64,000 nucleotides of DNA. Source: Halioglobus sp. (GTDB taxonomy: Bacteria > Pseudomonadota > Gammaproteobacteria > Pseudomonadales > Halieaceae). Below the pieces are notes generated by a model, which did no database searches, was not told the origin of the DNA, and was given only the letters and a program-made list of their open reading frames with translations. Every line of letters starts with the position of its first letter. Positions within the stretch are counted from its first letter, which is position 1. Made by a program: the position numbers and the translations under genes. The stretch covers positions 434,001 to 498,000 of the forward strand of contig JAQWNG010000015.1 of assembly GCA_029246385.1 (NCBI GenBank), read 5' to 3'. Positions 1-8,473 of this stretch are shown here, one piece after another.

Positions 1-1154
1 GCGATGAAGCTGATGTAAGACTCCAGTCCAGATTTAGCCGAAGCGGTCGCCACTTTAGCAATGGTAATAGGCCCGCTCAAGTTTTTTGAAGAGATTAAGC
101 CCGTCACCATCTTCTTGATCGATTTGAGAGTAAACGCCGACAGTTCACCCGTTCGGACAAGGCTAGCGCCGAGGGCTGTTAGAGGCCCCCGCGCATAACT
201 TCTCACCATCTCTGGCGGCATATCTGGCATTGCGACCGCAACACCGACACGGCCAATATCGTCACCGTTTTCACCAGCCATACGCTGCGGGACTAGGGTG
301 GCACGCAAAAGCTCACCATCACGCTCATAATCTAGCTCGATTGGCTGTTCGGGGCGCGCCCGAACATAATCAACCCAATCTCCCCAAAGCGGCATGGCCA
401 CACCATCTACCCGCAGCACCTTGTCTCCGGGCATCAAACCTATGGCCGCTGCCGGGCTCTCGGGGACCACGTCGCCGAGTATTGCAGGAACCTCTGGCGT
501 ATAGAGCTGGAGACCCAAGCTCGCATAAATATCCGGCTGCTCCTGATCCGATAGCCACCGATGAATAGTCACATCAGACTCATAGACCATATCAGAATTG
601 GGATACTTCACTGCAAATTTGATACTGCCACTATCGCCTATCCGATCAAGCAAGCGAAGACTGAGCGCCTGCCAGGTTGGCGTCTCGCTGCCATCGACCG
701 CCACAATTTCCTGATCAGGCTCGAGACCTGCCATGGCCGCCATTGACCCCTGCTCAACCTCGCCGATCACCGGCACATAGCCCGTTTCTCCGGACATAAA
801 CAAAAACCAGTAAGCCACGACCGCAAGCAGCAGATTGGCCAAGGGGCCTGCGACAACTACCGCAATGCGCTGCAACACTGGTTTGCGGTTAAACGCTCGA
901 TGCAGTTCCGAATCGGGCACTTCTCCTTCACGCTCATCCAACATTTTTACGTAGCCGCCCAAAGGAATCGCGGCAATGCTGTACTCAGTACCCTGAGTGT
1001 CGCGCCAGCTACAGAGAGACGTCCCAAATCCTATGGAGAAACGCAACACCTGCACCCCGCAGCGCCGCGCCACCCAGAAATGGCCAAACTCGTGAATCGC
1101 CACCAAAATAGCGAGAGTGCCAAGGGTTAAGAGGATTGTGTAGAGCAGTTCCAT
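1..1154 (-). CDS. rseP: RseP, RIP site-2 zinc metalloprotease (partial, cut by window edge)
   Basis: Inner-membrane intramembrane protease that in known systems cleaves anti-sigma factor RseA to release sigma-E. The frame runs from ATG at 1154 off the left edge and gives 384 of roughly 450 residues. I see the zinc motif HEFGH (residues 21-25) in the first membrane segment, the GGYVKM loop (66-71), a second membrane segment near 97-118 and two PDZ-like halves (about 130-330). The C-terminal third metal ligand and last membrane segments lie outside the window. Its ATG overlaps the dxr stop by one base (TGATG), so it is probably translated by coupling as the last visible gene of the pyrH-frr-uppS-cdsA-dxr-rseP operon. 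The order matches that of other gammaproteobacteria. Confidence 0.95.
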   Translation of the reverse strand, partial: MELLYTILLTLGTLAILVAIHEFGHFWVARRCGVQVLRFSIGFGTSLCSWRDTQGTEYSIAAIPLGGYVKMLDEREGEVPDSELHRAFNRKPVLQRIAVVVAGPLANLLLAVVAYWFLFMSGETGYVPVIGEVEQGSMAAMAGLEPDQEIVAVDGSETPTWQALSLRLLDRIGDSGSIKFAVKYPNSDMVYESDVTIHRWLSDQEQPDIYASLGLQLYTPEVPAILGDVVPESPAAAIGLMPGDKVLRVDGVAMPLWGDWVDYVRARPEQPIELDYERDGELLRATLVPQRMAGENGDDIGRVGVAVAMPDMPPEMVRSYARGPLTALGASLVRTGELSAFTLKSIKKMVTGLISSKNLSGPITIAKVATASAKSGLESYISFI

Positions 1155-2371
1155 CAGACGCGTTTCGATGCAGTAGTGAGGCGTTGCATATCAGCCAAAG
1201 CAGCCGATGCACAGGCTCTTGCCTGTGCATCGGCCTCTTCGACCACAGATAAGGCAGTCACTTCAACAATACTCATGCGCTCCAACGTCAACTCAATTAC
1301 CACAGCGATATCGGTAAAACGAATTTTCTTATCCAAAAACGCTGCAACGGCAACTTCATTGGCTGCATTGCAAGCCGCCATAGCCGTACCACCAGCGGCG
1401 ACGGATTCCCGCGCAAGGCGCAGGCAAGGAAAATGTGTTTCATCTGGCGCCTCAAAATCCAGACGGGCCGTGGCAACAAGATCAAGCGGGCCTACTCCTG
1501 ACGCTAGGCGCTCAGGCCAACCTAGGCCGTAGGCAATGGCGGTACGCATATCGGGATTACCCATCTGCGCCAACACCGAGCCATCCAAATATTGAACCAT
1601 AGAGTGGATAATACTCTGAGGATGGACCACGACCTCCACTCGCTCAGGGCGCAAGTGAAAGATCCAACATGCCTCAATAAATTCCAGCCCCTTGTTCATC
1701 AAGGTCGCGGAATCAACAGAGATCTTACGTCCCATGGACCAATTTGGGTGAGCACAGGCTTGATCTGGTGTGGCCTGAGCCATTTGCTCATAACTCCACC
1801 GACGAAAGGGTCCACCTGAGGCCGTCAACAGTACTTTACTAACACCCTCTTGACCGGGCGTCGCCTGGTCGTCGACCGGCAAACACTGAAAAATTGCATT
1901 GTGCTCGCTGTCAATAGGCAGCAGCCTGGCGCCCGATTCCCGCACCGCCTGCATCAATAAGTGGCCCCCCATTACCAGCGACTCTTTATTTGCCAACAAT
2001 AACGTTTTTCCCGCCCGCGCAGCCGCCAGAGTAGAAGGTAGCCCCGCCGCTCCCACAATAGCCGCCATCACCACGTCGACCTCTGGCGCAGTAACCACGT
2101 CCGCTAAGCCGCTTTCTCCGTGCTTTACTTCAGTGGCAGATTCCGCCGGCAACCGTTGCCGCAGCAAAGTCGCCGCCGCCTCATCCATCATCACCGCATA
2201 ACGAGGTGCAAACGCCAGACACTGAGACAGCATGACCTCTACCGATGAATTAGCCGCCAATGCGTAAACCTCGTAACGTTCTGAATGTCGAGCTATCACA
2301 TCAAGCGTATTGACTCCGATGGACCCGGTGGAGCCCAATACGGTGACCCTGCGTTTCACACTAGCCATCAT
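1154..2371 (-). CDS. dxr: 1-deoxy-D-xylulose 5-phosphate reductoisomerase
   Basis: Second step of the MEP isoprenoid pathway: NADPH-dependent conversion of DXP to MEP in the cytosol. The protein is 405 residues, the usual length. Visible motifs are the nucleotide-binding GSTGSIG near the N-terminus, the metal-binding [13 protein letters not shown] segment, and [17 protein letters not shown] in the catalytic domain. The frame stays open upstream, but the start is set at 2371 because that ATG overlaps the cdsA stop as TAATG; an ATG three bases downstream is equally possible. It lies between cdsA and rseP and feeds undecaprenyl phosphate synthesis together with uppS in the same operon. Confidence 0.97.
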   Translation of the reverse strand: MMASVKRRVTVLGSTGSIGVNTLDVIARHSERYEVYALAANSSVEVMLSQCLAFAPRYAVMMDEAAATLLRQRLPAESATEVKHGESGLADVVTAPEVDVVMAAIVGAAGLPSTLAAARAGKTLLLANKESLVMGGHLLMQAVRESGARLLPIDSEHNAIFQCLPVDDQATPGQEGVSKVLLTASGGPFRRWSYEQMAQATPDQACAHPNWSMGRKISVDSATLMNKGLEFIEACWIFHLRPERVEVVVHPQSIIHSMVQYLDGSVLAQMGNPDMRTAIAYGLGWPERLASGVGPLDLVATARLDFEAPDETHFPCLRLARESVAAGGTAMAACNAANEVAVAAFLDKKIRFTDIAVVIELTLERMSIVEVTALSVVEEADAQARACASAALADMQRLTTASKRV

Positions 2372-3207
2372 TACCAATCCACCAAGAGCACGCCCAGTGC
2401 AAAGACCGGCGCTGCGCCACACAAGCTGTCTAAACGATCTAAGACCCCACCATGACCTGGCAGGAGACTGCCACTGTCCTTGACGCCGCTTTCACGCTTG
2501 ACCATGCTAACCGTAAGATCACCGATCACCGAGGCTAATGCAGTCATGATCGTGATCAACAAGACGGACGCTAACGCGATATGTGCGACATGGCCTGGCA
2601 GCAGAATCCATAATATTAACGCGAGCAGGCCACAGGCAGCCAAACCTCCCCAGAAGCCCTCCCAAGTCTTAGATGGACTGACCGAGACGGCCAATTTGTG
2701 CTTGCCAAAACGCCTACCAGTAAAATAGGCGCCTATGTCTGCCGTCGCAGTCACCAGCACCATCGCCACCATTAATATTTCCCCGTCGGTAAAACTGAGT
2801 AAGTAAACAGAGGACATCCAGCCTGGCACAAGAATCAGCGCGCCCATCGCACTGCGCATGCCCATGCTGCGCCAAAAAACTGCGCTGTGAGGAAAACTTT
2901 TAACCCATAACAACGCAAATGCCCACCACAGACATGCAAGTCCAAGTAAAGGCTGCACCTCATCTCTCGGTGGAATACCTCCGAGCTGGCAGTAAACGTA
3001 AATGATGCCCAACGCTGCGAGTATCACCAGCACGTATAAAGCGCGCGCAAGCGTATGCTCCCAACCTGACAGTCTTGACCATTCCCATGCGCCTAAGCCG
3101 ACAAGAATCGCAAGCAACACGGCCAGCAATGGCAGCGGGAAATAGGCGATGGCCGCACAGAATAGTGCCGCCATTATCAGAGCAGTAAAGACCCTCTGCC
3201 TAAGCAT
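2371..3207 (-). CDS. cdsA: Phosphatidate cytidylyltransferase (CDP-diglyceride synthase)
   Basis: Integral membrane enzyme making CDP-diacylglycerol from phosphatidic acid and CTP for phospholipid synthesis. It has 278 residues with several hydrophobic segments from residue 10 onwards. The family signature is at the C-terminus ([20 protein letters not shown], about 230-250). A much longer open frame exists upstream, but it only overlaps uppS; the ATG at 3207 begins MLRQRVF just before the first membrane segment and overlaps the end of uppS by 8 bases. It is translationally packed between uppS and dxr. Confidence 0.96.
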   Translation of the reverse strand: MLRQRVFTALIMAALFCAAIAYFPLPLLAVLLAILVGLGAWEWSRLSGWEHTLARALYVLVILAALGIIYVYCQLGGIPPRDEVQPLLGLACLWWAFALLWVKSFPHSAVFWRSMGMRSAMGALILVPGWMSSVYLLSFTDGEILMVAMVLVTATADIGAYFTGRRFGKHKLAVSVSPSKTWEGFWGGLAACGLLALILWILLPGHVAHIALASVLLITIMTALASVIGDLTVSMVKRESGVKDSGSLLPGHGGVLDRLDSLCGAAPVFALGVLLVDW

Positions 3208-3943
3208 TATAAAGTCGGCCTGCGACCAGGTCATTAGACTCTCTGAGACCGAAACGACGTTCGCGCCGACTGTATTCATCGAGGGCAGAGGCAAATTCAA
3301 ACGCAGTAAAATCGGGCCACAGAATATCGGTAAAATAGAGCTCGGTGTATGCAAACTGCCATAGCATAAAATTACTGATGCGAAAGTCACCACCGGTGCG
3401 AATACACAAATCCGGCCGCGGCAAATCACTAATCGATATATTACGATCAAAGAGCTCTGGCGTAATATCTTCAGCCTGCAAACTTCCGGCCTGTACCTGG
3501 CGAGCCAGCACCTGAGCGGCCTGAGCAATATCCCACTGGCCACCGTAATCCACGGCAATGACGATGCTCGCATCTGTATTATAGCGAGTCAGGGTCTCAG
3601 CTTCCTGCATAAGTTTCTGCTGGCGCTGACTAAAGCGCTGCCGCTGACCAATAAACCGTACGCGAATACCATCTTTATGCAGCACTTTGACTTCATTACG
3701 CAGGTAACGAGACAAAAGCGCCAGCAAAGCACGCACCTCAGGTAAAGGTCGACCCCAATTTTCACTACTGAACGCGAACAGTGTCAGCACTTCGACGCCA
3801 TGACTCTTGCAGGCACGCATCACCTCTCGTACCGCCTCTACTCCTGCGCGATGACCTTTAGAACCGCTCATACCTCTGTGTTTTTCCCAGCGGTTATTGC
3901 CGTCCATAATAATAGCGACGTGACGCGGAACAACTGACGGCAC
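3200..3943 (-). CDS. uppS: Undecaprenyl diphosphate synthase
   Basis: Cis-prenyltransferase that condenses isopentenyl diphosphate with farnesyl diphosphate to give the C55 lipid carrier for peptidoglycan and O-antigen. The N-terminal IIMDGNNRW motif carries the catalytic Asp (about residue 14), and further on come SSENWGRP and RPDLCIRTGGDFRISNF. I place the start at GTG 3943 because AGAGG precedes it by five bases and the protein then begins right before the PRHVAIIMDG core. A TTG at 3982 would add 13 residues but has only a weak ribosome site. Length is 247 residues, normal for the family. It lies between frr and cdsA in one operon. Confidence 0.94.
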   Translation of the reverse strand: MPSVVPRHVAIIMDGNNRWEKHRGMSGSKGHRAGVEAVREVMRACKSHGVEVLTLFAFSSENWGRPLPEVRALLALLSRYLRNEVKVLHKDGIRVRFIGQRQRFSQRQQKLMQEAETLTRYNTDASIVIAVDYGGQWDIAQAAQVLARQVQAGSLQAEDITPELFDRNISISDLPRPDLCIRTGGDFRISNFMLWQFAYTELYFTDILWPDFTAFEFASALDEYSRRERRFGLRESNDLVAGRLYNA

Positions 3944-3990
3944 ACTGGCCTCTGAAACAGGGACGTTATAAGGGCTAGACAATGGGGGGC

Positions 3991-4548
3991 CTATATTTCC
4001 ATTAGATCGGCTTCTTTAGCAACTAACCGCTTTTCAACCTTGGCGGTGAAGCTGTCAGTCAACTTTTGCACCTCTTCCTGACCTCTACGCTCGTCATCTT
4101 CACTAATGTCCTTCTCCTTGACCAGTTCCTTAAGCATGGCCATGGCGTCGCGCCTGGCATTACGTATCGAAACTCGCGCTGACTCCGCCTCTTGTTTGGC
4201 CTGCCGAAAAAAGGCCTTGCGGGTGTCCTCAGTCAACATCGGCATAGGGATACGAATCACTTCTCCCGCCGTAACAGGATTGAGACCTAGGTCAGATTTG
4301 TAGATGGCCTTTTCAACCGCGGGAATCATTGTCCTGTCCCACACTGTCAGTATCAGCGTGCGGGCGTCTTCCACATTAATATTAGCAACCTGATTGAGAG
4401 GCGTATCTGATCCATAGTAATCAAGCCTCAGGCCATCCAACAGACTAGGGTGAGCTCGCCCTGTGCGAATCTTATTAAATTGATTGGATAACGCCTCAAG
4501 ACACTTTTCCATGCGACCTTTGGCTTCATCTTTTATATCATTAATCAT
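3991..4548 (-). CDS. frr: Ribosome recycling factor
   Basis: Splits post-termination ribosomes together with EF-G. The protein has 185 residues, the standard length. The N-terminal helix with [18 protein letters not shown] is diagnostic, and the C-terminal half is the long charged helix bundle (for example [20 protein letters not shown]). AGGAG lies about seven bases before the ATG. It follows pyrH by 24 bases and precedes uppS in the conserved tsf-pyrH-frr-uppS order. Confidence 0.98.
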   Translation of the reverse strand: MINDIKDEAKGRMEKCLEALSNQFNKIRTGRAHPSLLDGLRLDYYGSDTPLNQVANINVEDARTLILTVWDRTMIPAVEKAIYKSDLGLNPVTAGEVIRIPMPMLTEDTRKAFFRQAKQEAESARVSIRNARRDAMAMLKELVKEKDISEDDERRGQEEVQKLTDSFTAKVEKRLVAKEADLMEI

Positions 4549-4572
4549 ATTGCTACTCCTACCTGAGCCGCA

Positions 4573-5298
4573 CTACTCGATCAGTGTGCCTTCGTGGCCG
4601 CCCCTGACAATGTTGAGCAGTGCCCCGGGTTTTTCCATTTCAAATACTCGCACCGGCATTTTGTGATCCCGACATAAACAAATGGCGGTCAAATCCATAA
4701 CCTCTAGCTTCTTTTCCAATACTTCATCGTAGCTAAGGCGCTCGTACTTTATCGCATCAGGCACCTTCATCGGATCGGCAGAATATACGCCGTCAACCTT
4801 TGTCGCCTTGAGCACGAGATCGGCATCCATCTCAATCGCGCGCAGGCATGCCGCAGAGTCCGTTGTAAAAAAGGGGTTGCCTGTTCCTGCGGAAAAGATC
4901 ACAACATCGCCATTCATAAGCGCTCGGATGGCTTTGCGTCGATCATAATGGTCTACGACGCCCGTCATCGGGATAGCCGACATAGCCTGAGTAGCAATGT
5001 TAGAACGCTCCAACGCATCTCGCATCGCCAGCGCATTCATCACGGTGGCCAGCATGCCCATATGGTCACCTGTCACTCTGTCCAGCCCAGCCTTCTGCAG
5101 AGCGGCACCGCGAAAAAGATTGCCCCCTCCAACAACCAGCCCCACCTGCACTCCGATGCCTACTAGCTGCCCGATCGCCAACGCCATCGAATCTAGAACT
5201 TTCGGGTCTATCCCGAAACTTTCACTACCGGTAAGTGCCTCGCCACTGAGCTTGAGCAGTATCCGCTTATATTTTTTTTCAGCTGCCAACTGGGGCAT
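4573..5298 (-). CDS. pyrH: UMP kinase
   Basis: Phosphorylates UMP to UDP; hexameric amino-acid-kinase fold enzyme, in many bacteria regulated by GTP and UTP. It has 241 residues. Motifs are KLSGEAL near the N-terminus, [22 protein letters not shown] and the C-terminal region of the kinase fold. A GGAGG ribosome site stands seven bases before the ATG. It is the first gene after the tsf terminator, so the 5299-5456 gap should hold the promoter for the pyrH-to-rseP operon. I could not find a convincing -35/-10 pair there, only the GTAAACGCTA sequence read towards pyrH at 5382-5391. Confidence 0.98.
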   Translation of the reverse strand: MPQLAAEKKYKRILLKLSGEALTGSESFGIDPKVLDSMALAIGQLVGIGVQVGLVVGGGNLFRGAALQKAGLDRVTGDHMGMLATVMNALAMRDALERSNIATQAMSAIPMTGVVDHYDRRKAIRALMNGDVVIFSAGTGNPFFTTDSAACLRAIEMDADLVLKATKVDGVYSADPMKVPDAIKYERLSYDEVLEKKLEVMDLTAICLCRDHKMPVRVFEMEKPGALLNIVRGGHEGTLIE

Positions 5299-5456
5299 AA
5301 AAATCCCTCCAAAAGCTGTACGTAATACTACAGGACATCAGGCCAAGTCCCTAGTGGCTGAGGTAATATTTCTGGCTCTTTTAGCGTTTACGTGCTTCTG
5401 CGCTAGTGGCGTAGGACGACCTCACACAGTGTGGTGCTCAGACAGTTCGCGAACAC

Positions 5457-5479
5457 AAAAAAGGGGCCGAAGCCCCTTT
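5457..5479 (-). terminator. Rho-independent terminator of rpsB-tsf
   Basis: On the minus strand, an 8-bp stem AAAGGGGC/GCCCCTTT with a TTCG tetraloop is followed by a run of six T. It begins 22 bases after the tsf stop, so it ends the rpsB-tsf transcript and separates it from pyrH. Confidence 0.9.
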
Positions 5480-5501
5480 ATTCAACCTGATACATGCCTT
5501 C

Positions 5502-6359
5502 TCAACCGTTGAGCTGGGCCGCCACCTCGTCAGCAAAATCGACTTTTTCGACATGTATGCCCTCACCAACTTCAAAACGAGCGAAAGAAACAACCTCTGC
5601 TCCAGCGTCGGACACCAATTGACCCACTGTTACATCAGGATTCTTGACGAATGCCTGTTCTAGCAAACTATTTTCCGCCAGAAATTTTTTAACGCGACCA
5701 CCGATCATTTTTTCAATGATTTCGTCGGACTTACCCGACTCCTGCGCTTGCGCCCTGAAAATTTCTTTTTCTTTTGCCATTAGCTCTTCAGGCATATCCT
5801 CTGCAGAAATGACCTGCGGGTTGACTGCCGCCACATGCATAGCCACATCTTTGGCGAGGTCTTGATCTCCACCCCGGACCTTCACCAGTACCGCGATACG
5901 ATTGTTACTGTGCACATAAAAACCGACCACACCTGAATCAGCGTCGATCAACTCAATACGCCGCACACCAATATTTTCGCCGATCTTCTGCACCAATGCG
6001 GCTCGAGTCGTCTCCAGCTCCCCAGACATCAAAGCCGCAACATCCGCCTGCTTACCGTCAAAAGCCGCATCAACGACGGTTTTAACAAAGGCCAAGAAAC
6101 CTTCATCTCGCGCCACAAAATCAGTCTCACTGTTCACTTCTACCAGTACGCCAAAGCTACCGTCTTCGCCCACGCGGGCGGCTACAACGCCATCAGCCGC
6201 AGTGCGGCCGGCTTTCTTAGCGGCCTTCATACCACTTGATTTACGCAGCTCCTCAATCGCCAACTCAACGTCGCCACCGACAGTAGCAAGCGCCCTTTTA
6301 CATTCTAAAAGGCCTAGGCCGGTGCGCTCTCGTAGTTCTTTTACCAGTGCTGCTGACAT
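5502..6359 (-). CDS. tsf: Elongation factor Ts
   Basis: Nucleotide exchange factor for EF-Tu. The protein has 285 residues. The N-terminal UBA-like domain carries [13 protein letters not shown], and the EF-Tu contact motif [10 protein letters not shown] follows near residue 80. The dimerisation core and C-terminal module complete the usual architecture. The start at 6359 ([14 protein letters not shown]) has GAGGAG in front; the open frame extends 26 codons further upstream but has no support there. It follows rpsB by 116 bases that contain two hairpins. Confidence 0.98.
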   Translation of the reverse strand: MSAALVKELRERTGLGLLECKRALATVGGDVELAIEELRKSSGMKAAKKAGRTAADGVVAARVGEDGSFGVLVEVNSETDFVARDEGFLAFVKTVVDAAFDGKQADVAALMSGELETTRAALVQKIGENIGVRRIELIDADSGVVGFYVHSNNRIAVLVKVRGGDQDLAKDVAMHVAAVNPQVISAEDMPEELMAKEKEIFRAQAQESGKSDEIIEKMIGGRVKKFLAENSLLEQAFVKNPDVTVGQLVSDAGAEVVSFARFEVGEGIHVEKVDFADEVAAQLNG

Positions 6360-6405
6360 TGGTACGTCTCCTCTTAAAAAGCCAAAAATCATGTCCCTTG
6401 AAACG

Positions 6406-6461
6406 AAAACCCCCGGCAATCTCGCCAGGGGAAACAAAACTCTCTGGCAAAAATTCCAGAG
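6406..6461 (-). terminator. Tandem hairpins between rpsB and tsf (probable attenuator)
   Basis: On the minus strand two stem-loops follow the rpsB stop. The first is CTCTGG/CCAGAG (6442-6461) followed by TTTTGTTTC. The second is an 8-bp CCCCTGGC/GCCGGGGG stem with one G-T pair (6410-6431), followed by TTTTCGTTT. Both look like weak intrinsic terminators that would lower tsf relative to rpsB. No second tsf promoter was evident. Confidence 0.6.
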
Positions 6462-6475
6462 GCAATATTGATCGC

Positions 6476-7339
6476 TTACGCTGCGGGCTCGGAATTTTCT
6501 TTAACGACAGCATCTGCCTCGGCAACAACTTCCGCCTCAACGACAGCCTTCGCTTCAACCACCGACTCCACCGCCGGTTGCGCGACAACATCCGCCGCAC
6601 CAGTATCGTCTTCTTCAACCAATTCGTTTGCAGCAGCTGCCGCCTCTCCAGACTCAATTTTGGCCTGAATGCAGGCATCTGCCACCGCGGTCACGTACAA
6701 TTTGACGGCGCGAGTGGCGTCATCGTTTCCAGGAATAATGTAATCCACTCCGTCGGGGTTACTATTGGTATCAACGATACCAATAACCGGGATACCTAGC
6801 TTGTTAGCTTCAGTGATAGCAATGCGCTCGTGGTCTACGTCGACAACAAACAGCGCGTCGGGTAAACCCCCCATATCCTTGATACCACCGATACTGCGCT
6901 CAAGTTTTTCCATGTCTCGGGTTCGCATCAAGGCTTCTTTCTTAGTTAAGCTATCGAAAGTGCCATCACCCTGCTGAGCTTCAAGATCACGCAAGCGCTT
7001 AATGGAAGCGCGAATTGTTTTGTAATTGGTCAACATCCCACCCAACCAACGATGATTTACATAGGGCATCCCAGCGAGCTGCGCCTGCTCTTTTATTATT
7101 TTTCCCGCAGCGCGTTTGGTGCCGACGAACAAGATTTTGTTCTTATTCGCGACCAACCGCGCAACCATTTCCAGCGCTTCGTTAAAAGCGGGGACCGTAT
7201 ACTCGAGATTGATGATGTGGATCTTATTGCGAGCACCAAAAATATACTGGTCCATTTTAGGGTTCCAGTAACGCGTCTGGTGACCGAAGTGCGCACCTGC
7301 TTGAAGCAGTTCGCGCATGCTAACTTGCACTTGAGACAT
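6476..7339 (-). CDS. rpsB: 30S ribosomal protein S2
   Basis: Structural protein of the small subunit. The core begins [20 protein letters not shown] and includes [22 protein letters not shown] and [10 protein letters not shown], all typical. At 287 residues it is longer than the 241-residue E. coli protein. The extra part is a low-complexity acidic tail rich in Ala, Val and Glu from about residue 235 (with VEEDDTG and repeated VVEA-like units). The start at 7339 has AAGG in front; an upstream in-frame ATG at 7372 lacks one. It heads the rpsB-tsf operon and is divergent from map. Confidence 0.97.
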   Translation of the reverse strand: MSQVQVSMRELLQAGAHFGHQTRYWNPKMDQYIFGARNKIHIINLEYTVPAFNEALEMVARLVANKNKILFVGTKRAAGKIIKEQAQLAGMPYVNHRWLGGMLTNYKTIRASIKRLRDLEAQQGDGTFDSLTKKEALMRTRDMEKLERSIGGIKDMGGLPDALFVVDVDHERIAITEANKLGIPVIGIVDTNSNPDGVDYIIPGNDDATRAVKLYVTAVADACIQAKIESGEAAAAANELVEEDDTGAADVVAQPAVESVVEAKAVVEAEVVAEADAVVKENSEPAA

Positions 7340-7690
7340 AATAATGACCTTGTATGGGTTAATCCTCCACATACCCCTGCAACCAAACCTACTGAGCCTT
7401 AATAGCCAGAGGGCACCCTGGTACAGGTGTCGATATGTGTGCGACGTTTAGGTTTCTATTTACTTTCTCTCATTTCACAGTGCTAAGCTTTTCAACACGA
7501 CTTAAACCGCAGCACCCCAGAAACGAGCGGCGTTTTATACCATAATGGAGCCTCGGATAAAAGAACTTTGCCTTACGACGATACCGCGACATTACTCATT
7601 TATACTTCGAATAGGGTAGAATGTTGTCGCGCGAGCACTCCACTTACGTGCTGCCACACAATTTTTTAACTATATATCAATAGGTTACTG
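7340..7690. promoter_or_regulatory. Divergent rpsB/map intergenic region with rpsB leader
   Basis: This 351-base gap holds no gene that I can support. Towards rpsB (minus strand) a -10-like TATAAA lies at 7534-7539 with a weak TTTATC 16 bases upstream; it would give a leader of roughly 190 bases. That leader can form a small hairpin CCAGGG/CTCTGG near 7407-7422. In other gammaproteobacteria the rpsB leader is an S2 autoregulatory site, so a similar role is inferred. Towards map a possible -10 TAGAAT lies at 7617-7622 without a good -35. Confidence 0.4.
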
Positions 7691-8473
7691 ATGAGCGCAT
7701 CGATTAAGACCGCGAGCGAGATAGATAAAATGCGCGTTGCGGGTCGTCTCACCGCAGAAACGCTAGAAATGATTTTGCCACACGTCCAAGTGGGCGTTAC
7801 CACCGGCGAACTAGACCGCATTTGTCACGATCACATTACCCAGACACAACAAGCGATTCCAGCGCCGCTGAATTATCACGGATTTCCACGCTCCATCTGC
7901 ACATCAATCAACGATGTTGTCTGTCACGGCATACCCTCTGACACAAAAAAATTAAAAAATGGCGATATTGTCAACATCGATGTCACTGTCATTAAAGATG
8001 AATACCACGGTGACTCCAGCATCATGGTACAGGTAGGCAACGTAGCCACTCATGCCAGCCGATTAATAGATGTCACGCAAGAATGCTTGTATCGGGCCAT
8101 CGAGTTGGTTAAACCGGGCGCAACGTTGGGGGATATCGGCCATGTCATTCAGCAATACGCGGAAAAAAACTACTATTCGGTAGTTCGGGAATACTGCGGC
8201 CACGGTATCGGCAAGGTGTTCCATGAAGATCCGCAGGTGCTGCATTACGGGCGCAAGGGCACCGGACTAGTACTCGAACCGGGAATGACTTTTACTATCG
8301 AGCCCATGATCAATGCGGGGCGGCGGGACACTCGCTTGAACAAGGCCGATGGATGGACGGTTACTACGCTAGATGGCCGTTTGTCAGCCCAGTGGGAACA
8401 TACCCTATATGTCACAGATGACGGTTGTGAGGTACTGACGCGTCGCAACAGCGAAGCGAGGCTGGGCGCATAG
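7691..8473 (+). CDS. map: Methionine aminopeptidase type I
   Basis: Cytosolic M24 metallopeptidase that removes the initiator methionine from nascent proteins. It has 260 residues. The five metal ligands are visible in order: two Asp in NIDVTVIKDEYHGDSS, the His in CGHGIGKVFHEDP, Glu in FTIEPM and Glu in QWEHTLYVT. The family His lies in DVVCHGIPSD. AGGT precedes the ATG. Its TAG overlaps the GTG of glnD (TAGTG), implying coupling, and it is divergent from rpsB as in many proteobacteria. Confidence 0.97.
   Translation: MSASIKTASEIDKMRVAGRLTAETLEMILPHVQVGVTTGELDRICHDHITQTQQAIPAPLNYHGFPRSICTSINDVVCHGIPSDTKKLKNGDIVNIDVTVIKDEYHGDSSIMVQVGNVATHASRLIDVTQECLYRAIELVKPGATLGDIGHVIQQYAEKNYYSVVREYCGHGIGKVFHEDPQVLHYGRKGTGLVLEPGMTFTIEPMINAGRRDTRLNKADGWTVTTLDGRLSAQWEHTLYVTDDGCEVLTRRNSEARLGA

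Noticed and set aside
230-568. Plus-strand open frame of 112 codons at the left edge
   Set aside because: It is antisense to rseP, whose motifs are clear.
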